A stretch of DNA of 64,000 nt from Labrenzia sp. THAF82 (lineage in GTDB: Bacteria; Pseudomonadota; Alphaproteobacteria; Rhizobiales; Stappiaceae). Shown here piece after piece: positions 1-7,786 of this stretch. The stretch spans positions 686,001-750,000 of the forward strand of contig NZ_CP045354.1 of the NCBI RefSeq assembly GCF_009363435.1. The letters are read 5' to 3'. Numbering within the stretch: the stretch's first letter is position 1; every line of letters starts with the position of its first letter. The position numbers were made by a program, and so were the translations under genes. Below the pieces are notes generated by a model that was not told the DNA's origin, did no database searches, and saw nothing but the letters and a program-made list of their open reading frames with translations.

Positions 1-97
1 CTTCAGTACTTTCGAATATAAGGCTAACGATAGGTTCTTTTCATGGGAGTGACGCGCGTCATAGGTACGCCGGTGCGATCTCTGCTATGCGCCCGGC

Positions 98-169
98 GAA
101 ATGAACGCCTGAAATCCGGCCAAAGCAGGGCACCTTGCCGGCCGTACAAAATAAGTTGGCAATCCCCAT
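98..169 (+). mobile_element. IS6-family 3' end remnant with terminal inverted repeat
   Basis: The sequence matches the last codons of the IS6 transposases elsewhere in the window (ending REMNA), followed by about 50 bp and the outer terminal repeat AAGTTGGCAATCCCC. Only the end survives. Related ends lie at 771-868, 57303-57350 and in the right block copy. Confidence 0.75.
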
Positions 170-170
170 T

Positions 171-770
171 CTAGCCCATCCTGAGGATCTTCTGACCCTG
201 GTCAGCGGCGAGAAGAGCGTCTTCGGGCGGCATGATATTGCCCGTGCGCTACATCTCGAGCGATGTGCGCCTGTTCCAGAATTTCTTTGCCGCGGTCATG
301 GCCGGGCGTGTTGTTCTGTTCTTGCCAGGCAACAACGAGGAATTGGTCAAGGGGCTGGTGTCTGTTGTGCTTCTGGGTGGGGCTGTTGCGTTCCTAAGCG
401 TCAACGGGGCTGCCCGGTTCATTGCGGGCGGCGCGGCGGCTCTGTGTTTTGGAAGTCCGACGATATCATCACCCTTTATTGGGTTTGGTTCCAACCACAT
501 CTGGCCGCCATGCCTGACGGCAACGTGGTTCAACACCTGCGCTACCTCAATCAGGTCTTCGGCTTGTTGACAGAAGCAGACGTTCAGTTCCTGGTTCTTG
601 GCTGCGCCAACGGCCTGGCTGGAATTGCCGCGCTCGCTGCAATTGCGCGGACAAGTCTCAATCCTGACAGCCGCAAGCAATCCAAAAGCGACCTGTTCGG
701 CGATGCCCGCTGGATGAGAAGACGGATCATGGCAAAGCTGTCCAGGAAGGGCGTCTACATCATCAAGCCC
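171..770 (+). pseudogene. Fused remnants of traA and a TraG/VirD4-type N-terminus
   Basis: The first about 25 codons (SGEKSVFGRHDIARALH) match a stretch of the full TraA relaxase at 22.9-26.6 kb (ADEKSVFDRHDIARTLH). After that come hydrophobic segments (around LVSVVLLGGAVAFLS), a frame change near 455, and a stretch ending in SDLFGDARWM. That motif resembles the HGTARW/HGSARF motif of coupling-protein N-termini just after the membrane helices. The reading frame then runs into an IS6 end. No intact product is expected. An identical arrangement is present at 58982-59581. Confidence 0.6.
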
Positions 771-868
771 TTCGGCTTGTGGCACGACTACACACGCGAA
801 ATGAACGCCTGAAATCCGTCAAAAGCAGGGCATCTTGCCGACCGTACAAAATAAGTTGGCAATCCCCA
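771..868 (+). mobile_element. IS6-family transposase 3' end remnant
   Basis: The last 13 codons (FGLWHDYTREMNA) are identical to the C-terminus of the IS6 transposases at 9386 and 31345. They are followed by the subterminal sequence and the terminal repeat AAGTTGGCAATCCCC. The element has lost everything upstream and is fused to the TraG-like remnant. Confidence 0.8.
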
Positions 869-1098
869 GGTTACACATGTTGCACAAATGATTGTCCGGC
901 ACGCGGTAATGAATATTACTCCTGCTTGCTTTTACCTCGTGTATTCAGCAGCTGAATTTGTTGAATCCTATTTCAAACCCAAGAGGTATGTGAGTGCCAT
1001 GATGCTTGATGCAACATGTCCCGCAACATGTCGTGTGCGGCCAAGCCCCGCAATGAAGCAATACCGCCAGCAACAAACTGTTGAGGGAGGGCGCTCAC

Positions 1099-2973
1099 AT
1101 GGGTGACATCAAAGTTCCAGGATCTGGCTCACAAGCTAGCCAGTCGGGTGCGGTGCCTCCCCAAGGAAGGGTGATAACCGGTCACTTTAATGGCAAGACT
1201 GTTGATCAGATTGTCAAGATTGGAAAGGAGAGTGATCCTGTAGGTGCCTTTAGGTATCTGTTTCGATTGGCACAAAATAAAAATAGCGAGGCTATAGAGG
1301 CCCTTAGAGGAGCGGCTCTGACGGCGCCTCTTAAACCGCAATGTACATTTAGTGCACTCGCTAAATCAGCAATGCCAGCAATACCAGCAATACTCACTGA
1401 ATTAGATAAGTCAGAAAAGTTAGCACGAAATGCGGCAGAGCAAAAAGAGAGCGACGAGGGCGGCTCTGTCCGGCAAGTCGGCCCCTCTCTTGGGACACGA
1501 CAAGATAGATACAATGCTCTAATAAAACTGCTAAAGTCTGAGTATCGCTGTAGGACCGATCCGCTACGTGATGACACGAATCTCCTGACAGGAAAAGCCA
1601 AAGTAGGCGAGGAAACCAGCCTGACGTTTTCGCAGTTTCACGAAAAGTTAGAAGAAAAGGGTGTCGCCAAAATAGCTGTTGCTTGGTTTAAGGTATTGGC
1701 AGAGTGCAAACTTAAACCTGAAGAACGGATCAAACAGCAAACCGAAGAACGGATCAAAATCCAGACTGCATTGGTCAAAGCTTTAAATAAGTTAAGAAAG
1801 CCTTTAATTGAAAAGCTAGAACAGGTACGCAAATCCAGATTCTCAGAAAATAGCACAAAGTTCTTTGATTTCCTGAGGTACTTTCGTAACACTGATGAAA
1901 AGCTTATGTTGCTGATGTGTGAGTTGCAATTGCTGTTTCCTGATGCATCCTTCAAAGAGCTTTTTTATGCAGTTAATTGGTTTGATGACGCAGCTATGGT
2001 ACGGCTCAAAGAGTTGAAAAAGCTGTTTCCTAATGCGTCCTTCAAAGAGCTTTCTAAAGCAGCTCGTTGGCTTAAGGCAGATGACGTGGGGCGGCTCGAA
2101 AAGCTGAAAAAAGAGCTGTTTTCTAATGCATCCTTCAAAGAGCTTGTTGATGCAGTTAATTTGCTTGATGACGCGGCTGTGGGGCGGCTCAAAGAGTTTA
2201 TAAAGCTGTTTCCTAATGCGTCCCTCAAAGACCTTGTTGACTCAGCTAGTTTGCTTAAGGCCGATGGTGTGGGGCGGCTCAAAGAGTTTCAATTGCTGTT
2301 TCCTGATGCGTCCCTCAACGAGCTTGTTGATGCAGTTGATTTGCTTGATGACGCGGCTGTGGGGCGGCTCAAAGAGTTGAGAAAGCTGTTTCCTAATGCG
2401 TCCCTCATAGACCTTGTTGATGCAGTTATTTTGCTTAAGGCCGATGGTGTGGGGCGGCTCAAAGAGTTTCAATTGCTGTTTCCTGATGCGTCCCTCAAAG
2501 AGCTTTCTAATGCAGTTCGTAGGCTTAAGGCCGAAGCTGTGGGGCGGCTCGTAAAGCTGAAAAAAGAGCTGTTTCCTGATGCGTCCGTCAATGACCTTGT
2601 TTATGCAGTTAATTGGCTTGATGACGCGGATATCGGGCGGCTCAAAGAGTTGAAAAAGCTGTTTCCTAATGCGTCCTTCAAAGAGCTTGTTGTTGTAGTT
2701 GATCGGCTTGATGACGCGGCTATCGGGCGACTCATAGAGCTGAAATTGCTGTTTTCTGATGCGTCCCTTAAAGAGCTTTCTAATGCAGCTCGTTGGCTTA
2801 AGGCCGATGGTGTGGGTCGGTTCGAAAAGCTACGAGAGCTGTTTCCTGAAGCGTACTTCAAAGATCTTTCTGATGCGACCGATTGTTTTGGCACCGAGGC
2901 TATGGTTTGGCTCATCACGCAAAAAAGGAATTCGCCAGACAAAACCCTCCAACAGCTTTCAAATAAGAGCTAA
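1099..2973 (+). CDS. Tandem 30-residue repeat protein (11 units), possible secreted effector
   Basis: This is a 624-residue protein whose function I do not recognise. The start at 1099 follows GAGGGAGGGCG; an upstream in-frame ATG at 1081 is less likely. Residues 1 to about 280 are non-repetitive: a Gly/Ser/Gln-rich polar N-terminus, then helical segments. From about 280 there are eleven 30-residue units (two are 31) with consensus LFPNASFKELVDAVNLLDD followed by AAVGRLKEL. Units are mostly of two kinds, LDDAA and LKADG, often alternating. The C-terminus is SPDKTLQQLSNKS. There is no signal peptide or membrane helix. The pattern predicts a two-helix alpha-solenoid. The N-terminus is almost identical to the gene at 59910, but the array is not. 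The gene is AT-rich and flanked by IS debris. An effector or adaptor role is inference only. Confidence 0.85.
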   Translation: MGDIKVPGSGSQASQSGAVPPQGRVITGHFNGKTVDQIVKIGKESDPVGAFRYLFRLAQNKNSEAIEALRGAALTAPLKPQCTFSALAKSAMPAIPAILTELDKSEKLARNAAEQKESDEGGSVRQVGPSLGTRQDRYNALIKLLKSEYRCRTDPLRDDTNLLTGKAKVGEETSLTFSQFHEKLEEKGVAKIAVAWFKVLAECKLKPEERIKQQTEERIKIQTALVKALNKLRKPLIEKLEQVRKSRFSENSTKFFDFLRYFRNTDEKLMLLMCELQLLFPDASFKELFYAVNWFDDAAMVRLKELKKLFPNASFKELSKAARWLKADDVGRLEKLKKELFSNASFKELVDAVNLLDDAAVGRLKEFIKLFPNASLKDLVDSASLLKADGVGRLKEFQLLFPDASLNELVDAVDLLDDAAVGRLKELRKLFPNASLIDLVDAVILLKADGVGRLKEFQLLFPDASLKELSNAVRRLKAEAVGRLVKLKKELFPDASVNDLVYAVNWLDDADIGRLKELKKLFPNASFKELVVVVDRLDDAAIGRLIELKLLFSDASLKELSNAARWLKADGVGRFEKLRELFPEAYFKDLSDATDCFGTEAMVWLITQKRNSPDKTLQQLSNKS

Positions 2974-2974
2974 T

Positions 2975-3240
2975 GGAATTGACTCCAACCTTTGAACCTC
3001 CCGATTTCGAGCGGCAATGATCTTGTCAGGATCGGCCTTCCAGACGATTGGCTTGGGCTCGTTGGCGTTGTACTCTCGGATGAAGCGTTTGATGGCTTCC
3101 TAGCGATCAACGATGGAATGAAAGACGCCGTTTTTGAGCTGCCGCCGGCTCAGTTTGGCGAAGAAGCCTTCGACGGCATTGAGCCATGAGGAAGGGGTTG
3201 GCGTGAAGTGGATCGTCTCATCCTTGGGCATTTCGCGCTA
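2975..3240 (-). pseudogene. IS630-family transposase C-terminal remnant
   Basis: On the minus strand the translation reads HFTPTPSSWLNAVEGFFAKL, the conserved end region of IS630 transposases. It continues past an in-frame stop (after HSIVDR) to AIKRFIREYNANEPKP and ADPDKIIAARN. The N-terminal two thirds are missing. The same remnant with the same stop lies at 61392-61660. Confidence 0.8.
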
Positions 3241-3400
3241 GATCAGATTGAGAAAAGGGATGGGGGTTGCGTAGTTGTTAGTCTGGTTTCGGTTTGGTAG
3301 CACGCAGACCCAAACCACTACATCATCGCGTAGACAAATAGTTTGCAAATTGAAACAAAGGCCTGTCCCGATGAGGCCCCCGCGTCGCCATCGAGAGGCC

Positions 3401-3436
3401 CAAAAAAGAGCGCCCGCTCACGAGGAACGGGCGCTC
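3401..3436 (-). terminator. Intrinsic terminator, minus strand
   Basis: A perfect 9-bp stem (GAGCGCCCG/CGGGCGCTC) with an 11-nt loop is followed on the minus strand by six T residues. It overlaps the last codons of the IS110 ORF. Its core, GCCCGTTCCTCGTGA, recurs in the terminator at 27408-27437. Confidence 0.8.
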
Positions 3437-4500
3437 AATATCGCGACCTGCCCAGCCATCCAAAGGGTGCGCCGTAATCGGGCGTTTCCGTATTTTGACA
3501 GCTTGGTCTGACCTCGGAATGTGCCAGACTGGATCGTCGCCAAGTCCATGCCACAGAACTTCAGGAACTGGCGGTGATGTTGAAACCGGCGTAGGTCTCC
3601 GGCCTCTGCCAAGATGGTGAGCGCATTGATGGCACCTATCCCGGGGATGGATGTCAGAAGAGTGTAGTCTGCGTTTTCCTTCAGCAGAGCTTCGGCAAGC
3701 CCTTCAATCTGATTGCGTTGCGCAATCAGGCTTCGCCCTTCTGCCAGAACCATCCGGAACATCTTTGCGGCATCGGAATCTGGGGCGATTGGTAAACCGA
3801 CGGAGGTTTTGGCGGTCTCATAAATATCTGCGAGCAAACGCTCTTTTGAGACCTTGCGGCCAACAACCTCCCAAGCGTCGGCAATGAATGCCTCTTGGCT
3901 CATGGCAGAAATAAAATGCGGTGATGGGTAGCGTTCCAGGAAGGCAAAGAACCAGTCACTGCGTGAACTGCGATGAAAACGTTCTGCTTCGGGAAAATAC
4001 AGCGGCAGATAATGGGTCAAAACCCGGTGCCAAAGCTCGGTCTTCGAGCGCGAGACAATGTCGTGGGTCTTGGAGAGTTCCTGAAGATCGTTCGTGCCGC
4101 ACAGCACCGGGTCATGGTAGAACTGTTCGTTCCCGATTTGCATCATATGAAGAATGACCTGTGCGTCCTTCGGGTCGTTCTTGTCCCAGCTGTTGTTCAA
4201 GGCTTCACGGGTACGTGCCAGTGAAACCGAAGAGACAAGCTTCACCTCAAAACCTGCGCTTCCAAGCCTGTAGGCCAGGGCACGGTGATAATTGCCGGTG
4301 GCTTCGAAAGCGACACGAACAGGACGGCCATAATCGCGAAGCAGCGCGATCAAGCGGTTGAAATCGTCGAGCTGGTTCAAAACGGTCAGGCGGCGTCGAC
4401 GCTTTCTGCCGGGAATGGACAGCAAGACTTCGTGGCGTGACTTGGCAATATCAATTGCCACCAGAACAGGCTCGGTCTGTGCAATACTGGCATCGGTCAT
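3418..4500 (-). CDS. IS110-family transposase, probably C-terminally truncated
   Basis: A DEDD transposase of about 360 residues starting at ATG 4500 (MTDASIAQTEP). The RuvC-like domain shows D in LVAIDIAKSRHE, E in VAFEATGNY and the pair in KNDPKDAQV. The C-terminal Tnp domain shows TSIPGIGAINA and the candidate catalytic Ser in IQSGTFRG. The normal family ending after WMAGQVAI is replaced by LSARSS and a stop inside a terminator hairpin, so the last tens of residues are probably lost. The element sits inside an IS3 orfB: its upstream edge abuts a severed IS3 fragment at 4637. The 136-nt region upstream is strongly structured (see the ncRNA entry). Confidence 0.85.
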   Translation of the reverse strand: MTDASIAQTEPVLVAIDIAKSRHEVLLSIPGRKRRRRLTVLNQLDDFNRLIALLRDYGRPVRVAFEATGNYHRALAYRLGSAGFEVKLVSSVSLARTREALNNSWDKNDPKDAQVILHMMQIGNEQFYHDPVLCGTNDLQELSKTHDIVSRSKTELWHRVLTHYLPLYFPEAERFHRSSRSDWFFAFLERYPSPHFISAMSQEAFIADAWEVVGRKVSKERLLADIYETAKTSVGLPIAPDSDAAKMFRMVLAEGRSLIAQRNQIEGLAEALLKENADYTLLTSIPGIGAINALTILAEAGDLRRFQHHRQFLKFCGMDLATIQSGTFRGQTKLSKYGNARLRRTLWMAGQVAILSARSS

Positions 4501-4636
4501 AGTCGGTCTCCCTCGCGGTATGGTTTGGTGCAAAACCACTGTAGGGACCTGAGACCCGGCTATGATCACCTGCTCCGCAATTTGAGAGCTGCACAGGCAA
4601 TCATAGCCTATAAATCAACATCATTCCGAAGGTGTT
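4501..4636 (-). ncRNA. Candidate IS110 bridge RNA (copy 1)
   Basis: This is the whole non-coding segment between the IS110 start codon and the element edge. On the minus strand it forms two long hairpins. Hairpin one (4558-4608) has a 9-bp stem GGCTATGAT/ATCATAGCC with inner pairs CCT/AGG and GCTC/GAGC. Hairpin two (4505-4556) has GGTC/GACC, TCCCT/AGGGA and TGGTTT/AAACCA separated by internal loops. IS110 elements of this gene order encode a bridge RNA in this position whose internal loops specify target and donor. Assignment here rests on position and structure, not on homology. Confidence 0.6.
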
Positions 4637-4950
4637 ATGGCCCGGAAAACGTCAGTGCGGCGTTGCAAATGTGGGCTTCACGGCGCGGGATCGGGCTGCA
4701 ATACATCCAGCCCGGCAAACCGCAACAGAACGCCTATATCGAGCGCTACAACCGAACCGTCCGCCATGAATGGCTCGGACAATACATATTCAACACGATC
4801 AAGGAGGCACAGGATCACGCCACACGCTGGCTATGGACATACAACAATGAGCGGCCAAATATGGCCATCGGCGGCGTTACGCCGAAAATGAAACTGACAG
4901 CTGCAGCCTGAAGTCCAGTTATCGACCCCGCGAAAAATGGGATGATTACC
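4637..4950 (+). mobile_element. IS3 (IS407-like) orfB 3' fragment with right terminal repeat
   Basis: Translation reads [19 protein letters not shown] through [14 protein letters not shown] to KMKLTAAA, identical to the C-terminal part of the orfB at 62994. It is followed by the right inverted repeat AAAAATGGGATGATTACC. The 5' part was removed by the IS110 junction, which falls just after the second catalytic Asp codon. Confidence 0.9.
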
Positions 4951-5292
4951 GATGGACCGACAGCACGGTACATGACCCATATGTTTGACATGAGATGCAG
5001 GGAAAACGGCATCGAGCATCGTCTCACGAAGGTGAAACACCCCTGGACAAACGGCCAGGTCGAAAGGATGAACCGGACCATCAAGGAAGCTACGGTCAAA
5101 CGCTTCCACTACGATCATCATAGCCAGTTCGAAGCCCATCTCCAGGACTTCATCAACGCCTACAATTTCGGGCGCAGACTGAAAACTCTGCGCGGGCTAA
5201 CGCCCTATGAATACATTTGCAAGATATGGACTTCAGAGCCTGGACGCTTCAGACTTAATCCGATCCATCAAATGCCGGGACTGAACACCTAA
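4951..5292 (+). pseudogene. IS481-family transposase C-terminal fragment
   Basis: Readable from 4942 as ITDGPTARYMTHMFDMRCRE, then HRLTKVKHPWTNGQVERMN, with Glu of the DDE triad in QVERMNR, and NAYNFGRRLKTLRGLTPYEY. It covers the last third of an IS481-type transposase. The N-terminus is missing because the sequence abuts the IS3 right end. Confidence 0.8.
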
Positions 5293-5360
5293 GGCGGAAT
5301 ACCACTCATTTGTGACATCGTTTACGCGTCACATTGGATTGTCACTGATGGGTACACACA

Positions 5361-5388
5361 AAAGCGACACCTGTTCAGGTGTCGCTTT
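5361..5388. terminator. Strong palindromic hairpin, probable bidirectional terminator
   Basis: AAAGCGACACCTG and its exact complement CAGGTGTCGCTTT are separated by two bases, giving a 13-bp stem with flanking A and T runs on both strands. It lies between the IS481 fragment (plus strand) and the repeat-protein gene (minus strand). Confidence 0.7.
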
Positions 5389-5455
5389 CCGTTGAGCTAT
5401 GAGTGAGGCCCATGAAGGTGGCGAGCCCAATTTTTATGTCTGAAATTGTTTTGGA

Positions 5456-5638
5456 TCAGCTGGACACCAGATTCACCCATAACACATTAATTGCAATAAA
5501 GCCGAGCAAGGTAACTCTCTGATCTTTCGTGCTAAAATACTCTCGAAGATCGGAAGACAGCTCAAGCGGTTCCTCACATGAATCTACATCGATTTCATCA
5601 GTATTTTTCTGATCATAAATATTTTTTGTGCGCACCAT
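5456..5638 (-). CDS. Small possible membrane protein, or frameshifted C-terminus of the upstream gene
   Basis: A 60-codon frame beginning with ATG 5638 inside the last codons of the 344-residue repeat protein, ending in a hydrophobic stretch (VTLLGFIAINVLW). It has no convincing ribosome binding site of its own. An A-rich run (CACAAAAAATA) lies at the overlap, so it may be the displaced C-terminal tail of the upstream gene after a frameshift. That would give the upstream protein a terminal membrane anchor. Confidence 0.3.
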   Translation of the reverse strand: MVRTKNIYDQKNTDEIDVDSCEEPLELSSDLREYFSTKDQRVTLLGFIAINVLWVNLVSS

Positions 5639-6647
5639 GCGATTCTTGTTTCAAATCCAATTCTTGGATTGTTCTAGGAAGAGTACCCGGCCTTCTATTT
5701 TTTCCATGAGCTTCACCAGAAATTATTTGTCTGAAATTGATAACTCTCGCCTTGTTCTTCCATACTCGCGCGTAATTTGGAGGGATGGTCGAAAGTCCTT
5801 GCTCCAAAGTGTTTGATTTAAGCTCACTTGTTTTTTGCGGTTGCATAGCTTCAACCAAGTGAACCACGAATTCCACTGTCTTGTCTTTTTGTCGTAGTTT
5901 TTTTAACTTTCTATAATCAACACATTGGAAAGATGAATAAGAAAGAAGAATATCAAGTGGTTGCTCCGGCGCCGCCTCGCGAAGTAGCGGTACTTTTGCA
6001 AAGTTTACTTCCTGTATAACATCATTAACATCAGGCATTGCCGCTAATCTAGCAAGATCATAAATATTTTCTGTTGGAAGCTTACTTCGTAACTCAATTA
6101 GTTTATCAACATCCAAGCCTTTTATCGAAGCTATTTTGCCCAGAGTTTTACTGCGCTCACCTGGAAGTGCCGAACGAAGCTGCATGAAACGATCAATATT
6201 AAAATCAGGAATTGCCGCTACTTTAGCAAGAATAGATATTTTTTTGTTTGGAAGCATTCTAGAAAGGGAAATGAATGCGTCTGCATCCAAGCCCTTCTTT
6301 TGGGCTGCTCCAAGTAGACGCTGTTCATTTACATTTGGTAAAGCCCTGCATAGCCGCATGTGCAAGGTACGCGTCGATTTCAATGCAGCAGCATCTTTTG
6401 CGTCCTGATACAAAGTTGTAGGTGCGCGGGTAATAACAGCTTTATTAGAGGCTCGAAGTTCATCGGGTTTAGCACGATTATTTTGCGTCAAATTACCTGC
6501 AAAAGTTGCTCCACAATTCACGCCTCTACTAAAAAGATTAACTTTTATTTGAACCGTCCCAGTAGGGAATACACCCGCTGTTGTGTCTTTTACAATTTGA
6601 GGGGATGGGCTCGTCTGTAACTGCTGGCTTAAACGATCTACCTTCAT
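5613..6647 (-). CDS. Second tandem-repeat protein (29-residue units)
   Basis: A 344-residue protein of unknown function. ATG 6647 follows AGAGGAG by about 10 nt; TTG 6656 is an alternative. Residues 1-100 are polar and irregular. The middle (about 105-215) has three 29-residue units beginning LPNVNEQRLLG, LPNKKISILAK and LPGERSKTLGK, then a partial LPTENIYDLAR. Each has a helix, a short D-containing turn (IPDFNIDRF, IKGLDVDKL) and a second helix ending LRS. Unit length and layout resemble the 30-residue repeats at 1099, so the two may be distant paralogues. The C-terminal 100 residues are basic. The gene is AT-rich, between an IS481 remnant and a strong hairpin. Confidence 0.7.
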   Translation of the reverse strand: MKVDRLSQQLQTSPSPQIVKDTTAGVFPTGTVQIKVNLFSRGVNCGATFAGNLTQNNRAKPDELRASNKAVITRAPTTLYQDAKDAAALKSTRTLHMRLCRALPNVNEQRLLGAAQKKGLDADAFISLSRMLPNKKISILAKVAAIPDFNIDRFMQLRSALPGERSKTLGKIASIKGLDVDKLIELRSKLPTENIYDLARLAAMPDVNDVIQEVNFAKVPLLREAAPEQPLDILLSYSSFQCVDYRKLKKLRQKDKTVEFVVHLVEAMQPQKTSELKSNTLEQGLSTIPPNYARVWKNKARVINFRQIISGEAHGKNRRPGTLPRTIQELDLKQESHGAHKKYL

Positions 6648-6665
6648 AAAAAGCAACTCCTCTGT

Positions 6666-7482
6666 TTATTTATGGTGAAGGTACGAGGTATTTGTTAGTC
6701 TGGTTGTGCCATTTGTGCCAAAATGTGGCGTTGTTGCATTAAATGTCCACTTAAGCTTCTTGGCTAACAAATAGGTTGATTGTTTCGATTGGCCTGCGTC
6801 CCTGGTTTCTATACCCAAGATGAGGCCGTTCGGTGTTGTAGTGTAGTGTGTGAGCCATTTGTCGAGGTCGCTCTGGAGGGCCTCGACGCTTTCATAGAAG
6901 GTTTCACGCATTTTGATGCGGAAGAACTCGTCCAGGACCGTGCCGTTAAATCGCTCGACAAAGCCATTAGTTTTTGGCGTTTTCACCTTGGTTCGCCTAT
7001 GTTCGATCCCGTTGAGGTCGAGATAGAGTTCATAGGGGTGTGTTTCGGTGCCGCAGAATTCCCGGCCATTATCCGTCAGGACCGCCTTCACCGGCAGATC
7101 AAGCCTTTGATAGAAGGGCAACACGTCATTGTGCAGGACCGCAACCGCGGCTTCCGGCCGCTTGGAGACATGCAGAAAGCCAAAGGCATAGGAGCCATAG
7201 GTATCGACAACCGCATGCAGGTAGACCTTGCCGATGCCCTTCAAGTTTCCCACGAAGAAAGTGTCGGCTGACAGCAGCTCTCCTGGCGCCCCACTCTCCA
7301 CATGGCGCTCGCGGAAGGACGGGTTCAATTTCTCAATGAATGCGGCCTGTTTGGCCGTCAAATCAATCTTCTTCCCGGCATTTTTCTCTTCCAGCGCCAG
7401 CCACCGGTCATATTTGGAGCCAAGGCCGTTGTCCGTCAGGATCTTCTGGATCGTAATCGCCGAGACCCGCTTGCCCTCAACT
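6666..7482 (-). pseudogene. IS481-family transposase, truncated and frameshifted
   Basis: Readable from about 7482 as VSAITIQKILTDNG, then KYDRWLALEEKNAGKK, through the DDE core: D in SADTFFVGNLKG, D in AVLTDNGREFCG, E in NGFVERFNGTVLDEF. The helix-turn-helix N-terminus is missing, because the sequence joins a pRiA4b-like fragment at about 7483. After KWLTHYTTTPN the frame shifts relative to the family (NGLILGIETRDAG in place of the usual ERPHLGYRNQGR motif). Not expected to be active. Confidence 0.8.
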
Positions 7483-7630
7483 CGCGCAGGGTCGTCGAGG
7501 CTGGCACCAGCACCCGCCGCCAGATCATCGGGCTGATCCCCAAAAGACGAATTTCAACTGCTAGATTTCCGGAGCCGTGGGCATCCACAATCTCTGCCAC
7601 CGTCAAACCCGAAAGGCAACTGCCCCACAC
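7483..7630 (-). pseudogene. pRiA4b ORF-3-like domain fragment
   Basis: The translated stretch EIRLLGISPMIWRRVLVPA plus STTLREL matches the conserved start of plasmid pRiA4b ORF-3-like proteins, often found with transposons. Only about 45 codons survive before the join to the IS481 remnant. Confidence 0.6.
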
Positions 7631-7786
7631 TTTGCGGTACTCTCCAAGTGTGGGGCAGTTGCCCGAAGATAAGGCGGCGCGGGAAGCGTTTTGAACGACA
7701 AGATTTCATTCTGACGGTTTCAGGTCACTTTGCAGTACTCTCCTGTGAGAGCCTGCAGGTGAAATTCCCTTGGGCTACTTGACCAG

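Larger units (their letters stand above)
1..3300. repeat. Large direct duplication, left copy
   Basis: Base 1 of the window corresponds to base 58812, and the match runs to about 3300/61717, so the duplication probably extends leftwards beyond the window. The flanks are nearly identical, with scattered single-base differences. The interior differs in the repeat array of the tandem-repeat gene, which makes this copy about 390 bp longer. The block carries IS6 ends, TraA/TraG fragments, the repeat-protein gene and an IS630 remnant. Confidence 0.95.

Noticed and set aside
249..785. 178-codon minus-strand frame over the traA/traG remnant
   Set aside because: It is an antisense shadow. The plus strand retains recognisable TraA and TraG motifs.
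888..1106. 72-codon frame upstream of the repeat gene
   Set aside because: No ribosome binding site or recognisable domain. It overlaps the start of the repeat gene.
1099..2973. TAL effector repeats
   Set aside because: Unit length is 30, not 33-35, and there is no conserved LTxxQVVAIAS pattern or variable di-residue at positions 12-13. Only the array logic is similar.
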